Notes: generated from the sequence alone by a model not told the origin. Counted from the first letter of the stretch, positions 15,490 to 24,854 are shown. The stretch is DNA of 64,000 nucleotides from Rhizorhabdus histidinilytica (GCF_900167915.1 NZ_FUYM01000013.1:1-64000), one strand, 5' to 3'. Translations and numbers: made by a program.

Positions 15490-17823
15490 CTAGAAGCGGT
15501 AGCGCGCGGTGATCCCCCATTCGCGCGGCCGGTTGTAGCTGGTGTTGTAGAAGCCGAGCGCCTCGACGGTAAAGCCGTCGGTGATCACCCGCTTGTCGGC
15601 GATGTTGTTGACGAAGCCCGCAAGGCTCCATTTCCCGAAGTCGGCGGTCAGCCGCGCGTTGAACAGGCTGTAGGCGCCCTGCGACAGGACCGGCGTGTTG
15701 ACCGCGTCATTGTAGGTGCGGGTCCGATAACTCCAGTCGCCGAAGAAGACGAGCTGGCCGAAACCGGTCGGCAGGCTGTACTGGCCGCTGGCGTAGGTCG
15801 TCCACTCGGGCGTCTTGAGCGGCTTGGACGTGAAGGTGAGGCCCGGCACGTTGCCGAGCTTGCGATAGTCGAAATCGGTGTGGCCGACCGACGCGGTCAG
15901 TTCCAGCTCGGGCACCGGCCGGGCGGTCAGCTCGGCTTCGAAGCCCCGGATGCGTGCCTTGCCGGCATTCTCCGTCGCGACGACGAGAATGCCGTTGGAC
16001 ACGGTGTTGGTGCGGAGCTGGATATCCTTGTAGTCGCCATAATAGACGTCGGCGTTGAAGCGCAGACGCCGGTCGAACAGGGTCGTCTTGAAGCCCAGCT
16101 CATAGGAGGTGAGCTGTTCGGGCTTGAAACTGTGGAGCCCCTCCGCCTCCGACGTCGGCCGGCCGTCGAAGCCTCCGGCGCGGAAGCCTTCCGAATAGAC
16201 GAAATAGGTGAAGAGGTCGTCGGTGACCTTATAGTCGATGCTCGCGCGCGGCGAGAAATCCGAATAGGATTCCTTCACCTTCGATCCCGGCGCGATCACG
16301 TAGCTGTTCGACTGGACGCGCAGCACGCTCAGCTCGGACCGCTTGGTCTCGTCGGTGTAGCGCGCACCCAGCGTCAGGGCGAGCCGGTCGGTGACGTCGA
16401 ATGTCGCCTGACCGAACGCCGCGTAGCTGGTCGTGCGATAGGTGGTGTCGAGATCGAGGTTGAGGTCGAGCCCCAGGTTGAGCGGATTGCCGAAGCCGCC
16501 TGGCGCCGTCGGCGCCGACAGCGGGGAGCCGTCGAGCGGCCCCGGCAGCGCCTGCAACGCCGGATAAAGGCCGGTCAGCAGCCGCGCCTGGTTGAAGTCG
16601 TTGGTCCGTTCCTTGAAGTAGAAGCCGCCCACCACCCATTTCAGCCGCTTGTCGAAGCCGGTACCGGAGAGCTGCGCCTCCTCGCTGAACTGGCGTTGAT
16701 GGTCGCGGTTGCGGGTCGAGGCATAGTCGAGCGGCGATCCGTCCTGGTCGACGCCGAACAGCGAGAAGATCTTGCGATAAGCCGTGATCGACTTGAACTC
16801 GACCGGCCCGAGGTCGACCGAGACGATCGCCGACGCCCCCCACGCGTCGAGCCGATTGTCGGTCAACCCGGTGCCGTAGCTGGTGTCGGGATCGGGCGAC
16901 AGGTAGCGCTGGTCCCACGGCGTCCCCGCCGGGCCGCCGACCAGCGCGTTCCACAACGGCGCGGCGCTGTTGACGGTGTCGATGAAGGCGTTGACGATCG
17001 GCGGCGATTCCTGCCGCTCGCGGGTCTTGTCGTAGCTCAGCAGGATGTCGATCCGATCGCTTGGCTTGAGGTCGAGCGAACCGCGGACGGTGAAGCTGTC
17101 CTGGTCGCCGGGCCGGCGGCCGATCGACCGGCCGGTGGCGAGGTCGAGCCGGCGGCCATAGGCATCGGCGTTCTTCGAGGAGAAGGCGATGCGCGCGGCA
17201 GCCTTGTCCTCGGCGATCGGCAGGTTGACCGCGCCCCGCAGGTTGATCCGATCATAGCGGCCGAACGTGCCCTCGATCGTCCCGCCGAAATCGTTGCCGG
17301 GCTTGGCGGTGATGAACTGGAGCGCGCCGCCGAGGGCGTTCTTGCCGAACAAGGTCCCCTGCGGGCCGCGCAGGATCTCGACACGTTCGATGTCGAGCAG
17401 GTCGAACACGCCGCCCAGCGCGCGGGCATAATAGACGCCGTCGATATACACGCCGACGCCGGGGTCGGACGCGGCGAGGAAGTCGAACTGGCCGATGCCG
17501 CGGATATAGAGCTGGATGTTGCTGGTACCGCCCGATCCCGCGCCGCCGCTGGTGGTCGACAGATTGGGCGTGGCGCCGCCGATCGCGGCGACGTCCGCCA
17601 TGCCGCGCTGATCGAGCGCGTCGCCGGTCAGCGCGGAGATCGAGATCGGCGTCTCCTGCAAATTGGTGGCGCGACGCTGCGCGGTCACCGTGATCTCGGC
17701 GATGCCCTCCACCGCATCGGGGGCGGCGGGCCCGTCCTGCGCGTGGACGGGCGCCGCCAGCAACGCCGCGCAGGCGGCCCCCAGCAGCAGCGGACGGTTC
17801 GAAACGGCGGAAGGAAGAAACAT
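15490..17823 (-). CDS. TonB-dependent receptor
   Basis: A 777-residue outer-membrane receptor with a signal peptide (RPLLLGAACAALLAAPVHAQ), TonB box (IAEITVTAQRR), plug with VEILRGPQGTLFGKNALGG and a barrel ending in a terminal Phe (EWGITARYRF). The start at 17823 is set by the signal peptide and AGGGGG upstream. It heads an operon with the HSL esterase. The divergent neighbour is the acetamidase/formamidase, so the compound taken up may contain both ester and amide groups; that is inference from position only. Confidence 0.93.
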   Translation of the reverse strand: MFLPSAVSNRPLLLGAACAALLAAPVHAQDGPAAPDAVEGIAEITVTAQRRATNLQETPISISALTGDALDQRGMADVAAIGGATPNLSTTSGGAGSGGTSNIQLYIRGIGQFDFLAASDPGVGVYIDGVYYARALGGVFDLLDIERVEILRGPQGTLFGKNALGGALQFITAKPGNDFGGTIEGTFGRYDRINLRGAVNLPIAEDKAAARIAFSSKNADAYGRRLDLATGRSIGRRPGDQDSFTVRGSLDLKPSDRIDILLSYDKTRERQESPPIVNAFIDTVNSAAPLWNALVGGPAGTPWDQRYLSPDPDTSYGTGLTDNRLDAWGASAIVSVDLGPVEFKSITAYRKIFSLFGVDQDGSPLDYASTRNRDHQRQFSEEAQLSGTGFDKRLKWVVGGFYFKERTNDFNQARLLTGLYPALQALPGPLDGSPLSAPTAPGGFGNPLNLGLDLNLDLDTTYRTTSYAAFGQATFDVTDRLALTLGARYTDETKRSELSVLRVQSNSYVIAPGSKVKESYSDFSPRASIDYKVTDDLFTYFVYSEGFRAGGFDGRPTSEAEGLHSFKPEQLTSYELGFKTTLFDRRLRFNADVYYGDYKDIQLRTNTVSNGILVVATENAGKARIRGFEAELTARPVPELELTASVGHTDFDYRKLGNVPGLTFTSKPLKTPEWTTYASGQYSLPTGFGQLVFFGDWSYRTRTYNDAVNTPVLSQGAYSLFNARLTADFGKWSLAGFVNNIADKRVITDGFTVEALGFYNTSYNRPREWGITARYRF

Positions 17824-17996
17824 GGTCGGCCCCCTTTTTCGGCTTATCGGGACAAGCCTATGCGCTTTTGCCGGCCCATGTTTTGGCGCAGCGGACAAAA
17901 AACTTTCGCCAGTCCGCCGCCGGTGCGGTTGCGGGGTGCCAAGCCGCCGAGGACGCGTAGAGATCGCCCCATCCAACCGGGCCGGGAGACGATCAC

Positions 17997-19106
17997 ATGC
18001 CGCATCACCATATTTCCGTCGATCATGGGCACAGCATCTGCGACAAGCCCGGATGCTCCCATAATCGCTGGCATCCGCTGATCGAGCCGGCGCTGCGCAT
18101 CGCCCCGGGCGACACGGTCGAGATCGAGACGCGCGACTCCCTCGATGGCCAGATCCGCCCCGGCATGAAGGCCGGCGAGATGGTCGACGTCGTGCTGGAC
18201 CGCGCGCATGTGCTGACCGGTCCCGTCTTCGTCGAGGGGGCCGAGCCCGGCGACCTGCTCGTTGTCGATATCCTGGAGATCGCCACCCCCGATTACGGCT
18301 TCACCGCGCTCTTCCCCGGCCTCGGCCTGTTGCAGGACCGCTATCCCGGCCCCTTCCTGCTCCATTGGGAGCTGGGACCCGACCATGCGACCTGCGACGA
18401 TCTGCCCGGCATCCGCATCCCCGCGGCACCCTTCATGGGGGTGATGGGGCTCGCCCCCAGTCTGGCGCGGCTACGCGCGGTGAACCGCCGGGAGGCCGAT
18501 ATCGCCGGCCGGGCGCTGGTGCTGCCGCCCGAGACGAACTTCGCCGTCCCGCCCGATCCCGCGATCGCGGGCGAGGCGTGGCGGACCGTCGCCGCGCATG
18601 AGACGGGCGGCAATATGGACGTGCGGCAGTTGGTCGCGGGATCGACCCTCTATCTTCCGGTCGAGGTGCCCGGCGCCCTCTTCTCGGTCGGCGACGCCCA
18701 TTTCGCGCAGGGGGACGGCGAGAGCTGCGGCACCGCGATCGAGACCTCGGCGACGATCACCGCCCGCTTCGGCCTGATCAAGGGCGAAGCCGCCCGCCGC
18801 CGCCAGCAGAGCCCTAGCTACCGCTGTGCGGCGTCAGAGACGCCCGGCATCGGGGCCGCCGGCTGGTTCGCGACGACCGGGCTGCCGATCGACCCCGCCG
18901 GCGCAGTCGGCCCGATCGATGCGACGCTGGCGGCGCGCAATGCCGCCGCAGCCATGGTCGATGCGCTGGTGATCGAACGCGGCCTGACCCCCGAACAGGC
19001 CTATTGCCTGTTCAGCGTGGCGGGTGATCTGCGGATCAGCTCGATCGTCAACACGCCGCACGCGCTCGTGTCGGCGCTGCTGCCGCAAAGCATATTCACG
19101 CCTTGA
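17997..19106 (+). CDS. acetamidase/formamidase family protein
   Basis: A 369-residue amidohydrolase of the FmdA/AmdA family. The sequence shows GDTVEIETRDSLDGQI, EGAEPGDLLVVDILEI, ETGGNMDVRQLVAGSTLYL and VPGALFSVGDAHFAQGDGE, all typical of the family core with its metal-binding His and Asp. The family hydrolyses short amides to the acid and ammonia; many members act on formamide-like products of heterocycle degradation. ATG at 17997, no export signal. It is divergent from the TBDR and upstream of an AraC regulator in the same direction. Confidence 0.9.
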   Translation: MPHHHISVDHGHSICDKPGCSHNRWHPLIEPALRIAPGDTVEIETRDSLDGQIRPGMKAGEMVDVVLDRAHVLTGPVFVEGAEPGDLLVVDILEIATPDYGFTALFPGLGLLQDRYPGPFLLHWELGPDHATCDDLPGIRIPAAPFMGVMGLAPSLARLRAVNRREADIAGRALVLPPETNFAVPPDPAIAGEAWRTVAAHETGGNMDVRQLVAGSTLYLPVEVPGALFSVGDAHFAQGDGESCGTAIETSATITARFGLIKGEAARRRQQSPSYRCAASETPGIGAAGWFATTGLPIDPAGAVGPIDATLAARNAAAAMVDALVIERGLTPEQAYCLFSVAGDLRISSIVNTPHALVSALLPQSIFTP

Positions 19107-19124
19107 TCGCCCGCGGAGATCATG

Positions 19125-19139
19125 AGACAAGTTGTTGCC
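19125..19139. promoter_or_regulatory. shared 15-bp motif, copy 1 (upstream of AraC gene)
   Basis: AGACAAGTTGTTGCC differs at one base from the 15-mer at 28716-28730 in front of the MOSC-reductase gene. The core ACAA-S-TTGT is a palindrome. It is probably a regulator site of unknown owner. Confidence 0.4.
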
Positions 19140-19228
19140 CATATGGCCACCGCGCCGCCGGGCCAGGAACGGCCACTCCGAACGGCCGCCGGCGAGACGG
19201 GGAGGCACGTTCGCAGGGGGAACCGTCG

Positions 19229-20173
19229 ATGAGCCATGCCGCGCCGACTGTCGCAAGCACGATCGAAAGCCACGGCCTCGATCATTGGCACGAGGTCGTC
19301 TGCCGCAAGCTGATCGGCATCGAGGTCGTTCCCGAAAAATCGGCCAGCTTCGACGGCCGGTTCATGATGATGCCGATGGGCGACGCCACGCTCGCCCATG
19401 TCGAGGCGACCGCATTGACCGCCTACCGGTCCGAACGCCGCATCGCCGACGACACGGAGCCGGGCTTCCTGATCAACGTGCTGCTGTCCGGCCATGGCCG
19501 CACCACCCAGTGCGGCAACCATTCCGAGCTGCGCGCGGGCGACATCTTCATGCAGGACACCGCCCTGCCCTACAGCCTGGAGCTCGGATCGCGCGCCGCC
19601 TTGCTGACGTTGCGCGCGCCCCGGCCGCTCATCCTGCGCCACCTCACCCCGTCCGAACGGATGTGCGGCATCCCGCTGGCACGCGATGGCATGGCGCGGG
19701 TCGCGGTGGCTTCGCTGATCAGCCTCGCCGACGTCGCGCCGATGATCAGCGATGCGGAACGCGAGATCGCATTGGGCAGCATCCTGCCGCTGCTCGCCGC
19801 GGCGTCGAGCACGCTGTCGTCGCGGGCGAGCACGCCCTCGCACATGGGCTATGCGCGGGCGAACCGCTTCATCGAAACCCACATCAAGGAGCCCTCACTG
19901 GGCACCGCGACGGTGGCGGCCGCCTGTGGCATGTCCGCGCGGCAGCTCACCCGGCTGTTCGAAGCGGAGGGCGAGACCGTCTCGCGGGTGATCCTGCGCC
20001 GGCGGCTCGAACGCTGCCGGCTCGACCTGCTCTCGCCGACCCTGGCGCACCGGACGATCGGCGAGATCGCCTTCGCCTGGGGCTTCAACAATCTCTCCCA
20101 CTTCAGCGAGAGCTTCCGTCGCGCCTATGGTTGCTCGCCGCGCGCCTATCGCCAGCGAGGCTGCGCGCGCTGA
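19229..20173 (+). CDS. AraC family transcriptional regulator
   Basis: A 314-residue regulator. The N-terminal AraC-binding-like sensor domain spans roughly residues 1-190 (LINVLLSGHGRTTQ, RAGDIFMQD). The C-terminal AraC/XylS DNA-binding domain contains ATVAAACGMSARQLTRLF as the first helix-turn-helix and IAFAWGFNNLSHFSESFRRA as the second. The start ATG at 19229 has CAGGGGG eight bases upstream; homology begins at MSHAAPTVAS. It probably controls the acetamidase and/or the TBDR-esterase operon nearby. Members of this subfamily often respond to aromatic acids. Confidence 0.92.
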   Translation: MSHAAPTVASTIESHGLDHWHEVVCRKLIGIEVVPEKSASFDGRFMMMPMGDATLAHVEATALTAYRSERRIADDTEPGFLINVLLSGHGRTTQCGNHSELRAGDIFMQDTALPYSLELGSRAALLTLRAPRPLILRHLTPSERMCGIPLARDGMARVAVASLISLADVAPMISDAEREIALGSILPLLAAASSTLSSRASTPSHMGYARANRFIETHIKEPSLGTATVAAACGMSARQLTRLFEAEGETVSRVILRRRLERCRLDLLSPTLAHRTIGEIAFAWGFNNLSHFSESFRRAYGCSPRAYRQRGCAR

Positions 20174-20181
20174 ACGGAATT

Positions 20182-20204
20182 GGCCGGCGGACCGTCCGCC
20201 GGCC
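20182..20204 (+). terminator. hairpin after the AraC gene
   Basis: GGCCGGCGGA and TCCGCCGGCC form a perfect 10-bp stem with a 3-base loop, nine bases after the AraC stop codon. There is no T run, so it may act as a stability or pausing hairpin rather than a classical terminator. Confidence 0.5.
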
Positions 20205-20261
20205 GATGGTCTTGGAACGTCATCGGCAACCATTGCCTGATGAGCAAATAAATCTGCCTTG

Positions 20262-20272
20262 CTGCCTGACAG
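20262..20272. promoter_or_regulatory. GntR-type operator candidate, copy 1
   Basis: CTGCCTGACAG resembles the perfect palindrome CTGTCAGACAG found at 24855 and 24982 (9 of 11 bases). It lies about 140 bp upstream of the alpha/beta hydrolase-RidA pair. Confidence 0.4.
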
Positions 20273-20411
20273 ATTTCATTGTGAAAACCACTGCTGACCG
20301 CTATGATCGAAGAATCGACGAGGAATGGGCTGGCCCACCGGGCGGGCTGATCGCCCGCTTGTGAAATGCCCACCAGACATCCGATTGATACATCCTCGGG
20401 GAGGACAGAGC

Positions 20412-21128
20412 TTGGCAGCGCGAATCCCGACCATCCTTCTCATCCACGGATCCTGGCTCGGCGGCTGGTGCTGGCGCCCGGTCCGCGATGCGCTCGCCCG
20501 CAAGGGCCTGGCCTCCTCCGCGCCGACATTGACCGGTCTCGGCGATCGCGCTCATCTTGGCGGCCCCGCGACCGGCCTCCAGGCGCATGTCGCCGACGTC
20601 GTCGAGCATCTGCATTTCCTGGACGGCGACGACGTCGTCATCGTCGGGCACAGCTATGGCAGCGCCGTCGCCGCCGAGGTCGCGGCGCTGCGGCCCGACC
20701 TCGTCCGCCTGCAGATCGCGCTCGACGGCTTCACCCTCGCCCCGGGTCAGTCGGTGTTCGGACGGCATCCGGAACTCGAACCGCTGTTCGCGGCGCTCAT
20801 CAGCGCCGATGCGCCCGACCTCGTCCAGCCACCCGACAGCGCCTTTCTCGGCCTGCCCGACACGGCGGATACCGCCCGGCTGATGGCGAGGCTGCGGCCG
20901 ACGCCCGCATGCGTCAACCGCGAGGCGCGTCGTCCGGGCCAGGAGCCGGCCGCCTGCGAACGCCATTATGTCCGCTTCACCGGCTTCCCCTTCTTCGAGG
21001 AAACCGCCCGCCTCGCCGCGGAGGCCGGCTGGCGGACCAGCGCGATCGATGCCGGCCACATGGCGATCGTCACCCATGCGGAAGCGGTCGCCGACCGGAT
21101 CGCCGCCATCGTGGCGGGGCGGGCATGA
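20412..21128 (+). CDS. alpha/beta hydrolase
   Basis: A 238-residue alpha/beta-hydrolase fold protein. TILLIHGSWLGGWCWRPVRD is the oxyanion region, VIVGHSYGSAVAAE carries the nucleophile Ser, and DAGHMAIVTH the catalytic His. The HGSWLGGWCW-type start resembles the plant methyl-esterase/pheophorbidase-like and EstC group. I chose the TTG at 20412 because GGGGAGG lies seven bases upstream and the next in-frame residues lead directly into the first strand. It overlaps the following RidA gene (ATGA). A possible GntR operator lies upstream at 20262. Substrate unknown; an ester or thioester intermediate of the ring-cleavage pathway is plausible. Confidence 0.85.
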   Translation: MAARIPTILLIHGSWLGGWCWRPVRDALARKGLASSAPTLTGLGDRAHLGGPATGLQAHVADVVEHLHFLDGDDVVIVGHSYGSAVAAEVAALRPDLVRLQIALDGFTLAPGQSVFGRHPELEPLFAALISADAPDLVQPPDSAFLGLPDTADTARLMARLRPTPACVNREARRPGQEPAACERHYVRFTGFPFFEETARLAAEAGWRTSAIDAGHMAIVTHAEAVADRIAAIVAGRA

Positions 21129-21559
21129 CCATCGGCCGCGACCGCCGCGTGCGCCGGATCGACCCGCCCACCTTGGCTCCCCCGGTCATGGACCTCTATG
21201 CCCAGATCGTGGTCGCGTCCGCCGGGCGGCTGGCATTCGTCGCGGGGCAGGTGGCGCTCGATCCCGAGGGCCGCCTCGTCGACGCGGGCGACCATCGCGC
21301 CCAGGCTCGGCAATGTTTCGCCAACATCCGCGCCGCCGTCGCCGCGGTCGGCGCGACGCCCGCCGATATCGTCCGCATGACGATCAACGTCGTCGATTAC
21401 AGGGCCGAACTGATCGGACCGATCTTCGAGTCCGGACGCGAGATATTCGGCGACGAATGGCCGATCACCGCCAGCATGTTGCTGGGGGTCGCCGCGCTTG
21501 GCCTGCCCGAATGGCTGATCGAGATCGACGCCGTCGTGGCGCTGCCCGACGAGGTCTAG
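21125..21559 (+). CDS. RidA (YjgF) family protein lacking the conserved arginine
   Basis: A 144-residue RidA-fold protein (VAGQVALDPEGRLVDAG, then QCFANIRAAVAAVGATPADIVRMTINVVDY). Classical RidA hydrolyses reactive enamines/imines with an Arg in VARLP; here the aligned segment reads GVAALGLPEWLIEID, so the Arg is an Ala. This suggests a different Rid subfamily or a lost imine-deaminase activity. The start ATG at 21125 overlaps the stop of the alpha/beta hydrolase (ATGA), so they are coupled. Its stop overlaps the stop of the convergent oxygenase gene by three bases. Confidence 0.85.
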   Translation: MTIGRDRRVRRIDPPTLAPPVMDLYAQIVVASAGRLAFVAGQVALDPEGRLVDAGDHRAQARQCFANIRAAVAAVGATPADIVRMTINVVDYRAELIGPIFESGREIFGDEWPITASMLLGVAALGLPEWLIEIDAVVALPDEV

Positions 21560-22602
21560 CCGGCCACGGCCGTGACCGGCTTCGGTGCCGTCTCGGCCTT
21601 GATCGCGCTTTCCAGCGCCCGGCGCACCATCACCGCGCCGCGATCGAACGGCAGGATGGCCGGCCGCAGCGCCCAGAAATCCTCTCCGTCCATCGATCGC
21701 TCGATCGCCTCCAGCATCCACCGGTCCTCGCCGTCGAAGATCGCGGTGATCCCGGCCTGGATCTGGTCCGACAGCTCGGCGTCGTCGGCGCGGAAGTTGC
21801 GGGCCGCGGCCCAGAAATAATGGGCGGTCGTCTCGGTTTCGGGGGTGACGAGATGGGCGACGCGCGTCGTCAGGCCATCCTCCCGCCTGCCGCCGACGGC
21901 GGTCACCCCGGCCTCGACGCTGAGCAGCCCCGCCATCTGCCAGCGCGACGCCGCCCAATGGTCGACCGGATCGTCATGATTGCCCAGGAACTCGCCGAAC
22001 AGGAAGGACGGCTTCCCGGCCGGTGCCCAGCTTTCCACGCGGATGCCGTCGCCGTCGCGCCAGACCCGCGGCACAGCGCGGGTCAGCGCTTCGCTGGCGA
22101 GGGTGGTGCCGTGCAGGATGGCGGTGTGCGCCGGGTCCATGAGATTGTCGATCACCAGCCGGTAATCGCAGGCCAGCGGCATATAGCCGCGCGGCAGGAC
22201 GGACAGGTCGATGGCGTCGAGATAGGCATATTCGCCGTCGCCGATGTCGTCCGTCGCCAACGCCGCCTCGCCCATCCAGACCCAGATGAGCTTGTGTCGC
22301 TCCCGCGCCGGAAAGGCAGGCGTCGCCACGTCGGGCACGCTGCCGTCGCCGTGCGGATTGTGGACGCACCGGCCGTCGGCGCCGAAATGCAGGCCGTGAT
22401 AGGGGCATTGGATGGCGTCACCGATCCGCTTGCCCAGGCTGAGCGGCGCGAAGCGATGCGGACAGCGATTGGCGATCGCGCGCGGCTGCCCCTGCCCGTC
22501 ACGGAACAGCGCCAGCTCGCGGCCGAGCACCTTCCGCGCGAGGAAGCCGTCGGCGATCTCGTCGCCCCAAGCGACCGGATACCAGGCATTCTGAAGGAAC
22601 AT
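21556..22602 (-). CDS. VanA-type Rieske oxygenase, terminal component
   Basis: A 348-residue Rieske non-haem iron oxygenase. The Rieske cluster motif is CPHRFAPLSLGKRIGDAI then QCPYH (Cys-x-His ... Cys-x2-His, residues about 45-70). The mononuclear iron site is NLMDPAHTAILHG (Asp-x2-His-x4-His). The overall layout resembles vanillate O-demethylase, toluenesulfonate methyl-monooxygenase and related demethylases. The start at 22602 has GGAGAG upstream and begins MFLQNAWYPVAW, a typical family N-terminus. It lies 59 bp after the TBDR in the same direction. It needs an external reductase; the MOSC-reductase-ferredoxin fusion at 28760 is the candidate. Confidence 0.92.
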   Translation of the reverse strand: MFLQNAWYPVAWGDEIADGFLARKVLGRELALFRDGQGQPRAIANRCPHRFAPLSLGKRIGDAIQCPYHGLHFGADGRCVHNPHGDGSVPDVATPAFPARERHKLIWVWMGEAALATDDIGDGEYAYLDAIDLSVLPRGYMPLACDYRLVIDNLMDPAHTAILHGTTLASEALTRAVPRVWRDGDGIRVESWAPAGKPSFLFGEFLGNHDDPVDHWAASRWQMAGLLSVEAGVTAVGGRREDGLTTRVAHLVTPETETTAHYFWAAARNFRADDAELSDQIQAGITAIFDGEDRWMLEAIERSMDGEDFWALRPAILPFDRGAVMVRRALESAIKAETAPKPVTAVAG

Positions 22603-22631
22603 GCTCTCTCTCCTCGTCGGTCGGCCGGCGC

Positions 22632-22655
22632 GGCCGGGAGGGCGACCTCCCGGCC
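22632..22655 (-). terminator. GC-rich hairpin with GCGA tetraloop between TBDR and oxygenase
   Basis: GGCCGGGAGG and CCTCCCGGCC form a perfect 10-bp stem closing a four-base loop (GCGA on the + strand) between the TBDR stop (22662) and the oxygenase start (22602). There is no T run. It may reduce readthrough or protect the upstream message. Confidence 0.4.
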
Positions 22656-22661
22656 CATCGC

Positions 22662-24809
22662 CTAGAAGCGATAGCTGAGCTCGATACCGTAGGTGGAGCC
22701 GACCGGCGGATAATAGGCGTCGATGCCGAGCGGATGACCCGAATTGGTGAAGGGTTGATAGTCGGCGGTGACCTTCTGGTTGAGCGCATTGTGGACCCAG
22801 CCTGTCACGCTCCACCGCCCCTCCCCTCCCTCGATGCCCGCGCGCAGATCAACGAGATCGATCGAGGGGCGACGGTAGCGGTTCTCCAGGTCCCAATAAT
22901 AGCCGCTGGTGAAACGATATTCGGGCCGGACGAAGAGGTTGAGCCCGTCGCCGACGGGTATCTCGGCGTCGAAACCGATATTGGCGGTATAGCGCGAGAT
23001 GCGCGGCGGCCGGTTGCCGATATAGTTGACCGGGGCGCCATAACCCGGCGGCAAGGTGAAGCGCACCACCTTGGGATCGGTGTGGCCGAAGCTTCCGGTG
23101 AAGGTGAAACCGCGGACGAGGCGGACCGCCCCGGCAACCTCGAAGCCCTCGATCCGGGTCTTGTCGATGTTGATGCCGACATTGGTCGCGCCGCCGCCGT
23201 CGAAGATCTTGAACTGCCCGTTCTTCAGATCGGTGCGGAACAGCGCCCCCTCGATCGACACCGTTCCGTCGAGCAGGCGCGCCTTCGCCCCGACCTCGTA
23301 ATTGGTGGCGACCTCGGCGGCGATGACCGGGTTGCCGAAGCTCGACCCGCTGGCGTTGAAGTCGCCGCTGCGGAAGCCGCGGCCGACCGAGCCATAGACC
23401 ATCACGCCCGGCACCGGCTTGAAAGTGAGCGTGCCCTTCGGCTGCCATTTGGCGAAGCTCGCCTTCTGGCTGCCGCCCGTGCCGGGGAATTGTTGCAGGC
23501 TGTCGTCGTCGTAACGGGCCGCGACCGCCAGCTCCAGCGTCGGCAGCAGGTCATATTCGACGTTGGCGAAGCCCGACCAGGTCTCGTAGCGGTTGAGGTC
23601 GTTGCTCCTCGCGATCAGGAAATCGGCCTGGGTGGGCGCCGGGGTGACGCCCAGGAAGAAGGGATCGGCGAAGATGTCGGCGCCCAGCCGCCGCTTCGAG
23701 CGGACATGATAGCCGCCGAATAGCCAGCGCAGGCTGCCGCCGGTCGGCGAGGCGAACCGAAGCTCCTGCGAGAAGCCGCTTTCCTGCTGCCGCTGCTTCA
23801 CCGCGAAGATGTCGAGCGCCGAGAAGTCGAAGTCGGCCGTGATATCCTCACGGACATGGACATAAGCGAGCGTCGCGATCAGCGTGCCGAAGCCCGTGTC
23901 GTAGATCGCCCGCCCCGACAGGTCGTGCAGCGTGCGCGGATTAGTGCCGACCCGGTTGGAATCGAACGGATCGGAGCTGATCCGCGGATTGCCGGAGCGG
24001 CTGGTGACATAGGCCGGGTCGCGGCCCTTGGCGTCGGAATAGGTATATTTCAGGTCGAGCTCGAACCCCTCGGCCGGCGTCACCACCGCGCGCAGGCGGC
24101 CGGTGAAGTCCTTCATCTTGTCCGAATATTCCCCGGTCGTGACGTTGCGGACCTGGCCGCGGCGATCGGTGAAGGAGACGCCGCCCAGCACCGAGAGGAG
24201 GTCGGCCACCACGGGTCCGCTGACCATCGCCTTGGCCTTCCACTCCTCGCCCCGGCCGTAACCGGCCATGACCCGCGCATCGAAGTCGTCGCCGGGCTTG
24301 AGGCTGCTGATGTTGATCGCGCCTGCGATGGCGTTGCGGCCATATATGGCGCCTTGCGGCCCCTTGAGCACCTCCACCTGCTGCAGGCCGAACTCGTCGA
24401 CGTTGAACTGGAGCGGCGAGATGGTGAGCACCCCGTCGACGACGATCGCGGCGGGCGGCGGGGAATATTGGCTCTGCCCCTGCCCACGGATGGTCAGGAA
24501 GTTGGTGCCCAGGTTGAGCGCGTTGTCGAAACTGACATTGGGGGAGAGGTTGGCGATGTCGCCGACCCCCTCGACCCCCGAGCGGGCGATGTCCTCGGCG
24601 GTCAGCACGGTGATCGCGATCGGCACTGACTGGACCGACTCGTTGCGCCGCCGGGCCGTGACCAGAATCTCGGCCGAGGCATCGCCGGCCTCCGTCGCCG
24701 CCGGGGCCACCCTCTCGGCCGCCGCGAGGGCCGGAACGCTCCAGGTAAAGGCCATCGCGATCAGCGCGCTTCCCGCCATGAACTTCCGGACATGCGATGC
24801 GTGTCTCAT
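22662..24809 (-). CDS. TonB-dependent receptor
   Basis: A 715-residue outer-membrane receptor: signal peptide (GSALIAMAFTWSVPALAAA), TonB box (AEILVTARRRNES), plug with VEVLKGPQGAIYGRNAIAG, and a barrel ending YGIELSYRF. ATG at 24809 with GGGAGA upstream. Directly downstream on the same strand is the VanA-type oxygenase; divergently upstream lies the RidA-Rieske-PPOX-GntR gene set. The perfect palindrome CTGTCAGACAG sits 46 bp upstream (24855). It probably imports the substrate of the oxygenases; aromatic compounds are plausible given the company. Confidence 0.93.
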   Translation of the reverse strand: MRHASHVRKFMAGSALIAMAFTWSVPALAAAERVAPAATEAGDASAEILVTARRRNESVQSVPIAITVLTAEDIARSGVEGVGDIANLSPNVSFDNALNLGTNFLTIRGQGQSQYSPPPAAIVVDGVLTISPLQFNVDEFGLQQVEVLKGPQGAIYGRNAIAGAINISSLKPGDDFDARVMAGYGRGEEWKAKAMVSGPVVADLLSVLGGVSFTDRRGQVRNVTTGEYSDKMKDFTGRLRAVVTPAEGFELDLKYTYSDAKGRDPAYVTSRSGNPRISSDPFDSNRVGTNPRTLHDLSGRAIYDTGFGTLIATLAYVHVREDITADFDFSALDIFAVKQRQQESGFSQELRFASPTGGSLRWLFGGYHVRSKRRLGADIFADPFFLGVTPAPTQADFLIARSNDLNRYETWSGFANVEYDLLPTLELAVAARYDDDSLQQFPGTGGSQKASFAKWQPKGTLTFKPVPGVMVYGSVGRGFRSGDFNASGSSFGNPVIAAEVATNYEVGAKARLLDGTVSIEGALFRTDLKNGQFKIFDGGGATNVGINIDKTRIEGFEVAGAVRLVRGFTFTGSFGHTDPKVVRFTLPPGYGAPVNYIGNRPPRISRYTANIGFDAEIPVGDGLNLFVRPEYRFTSGYYWDLENRYRRPSIDLVDLRAGIEGGEGRWSVTGWVHNALNQKVTADYQPFTNSGHPLGIDAYYPPVGSTYGIELSYRF

Positions 24810-24854
24810 GATATCATCTCCCTTTTGACCCGACGCCGCTTATATTTTGTCAGG

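Noticed and set aside
15880-18081. 733-codon open frame antisense to the TBDR at 15490
   Set aside because: Same reason: GC-driven shadow of a real receptor gene.
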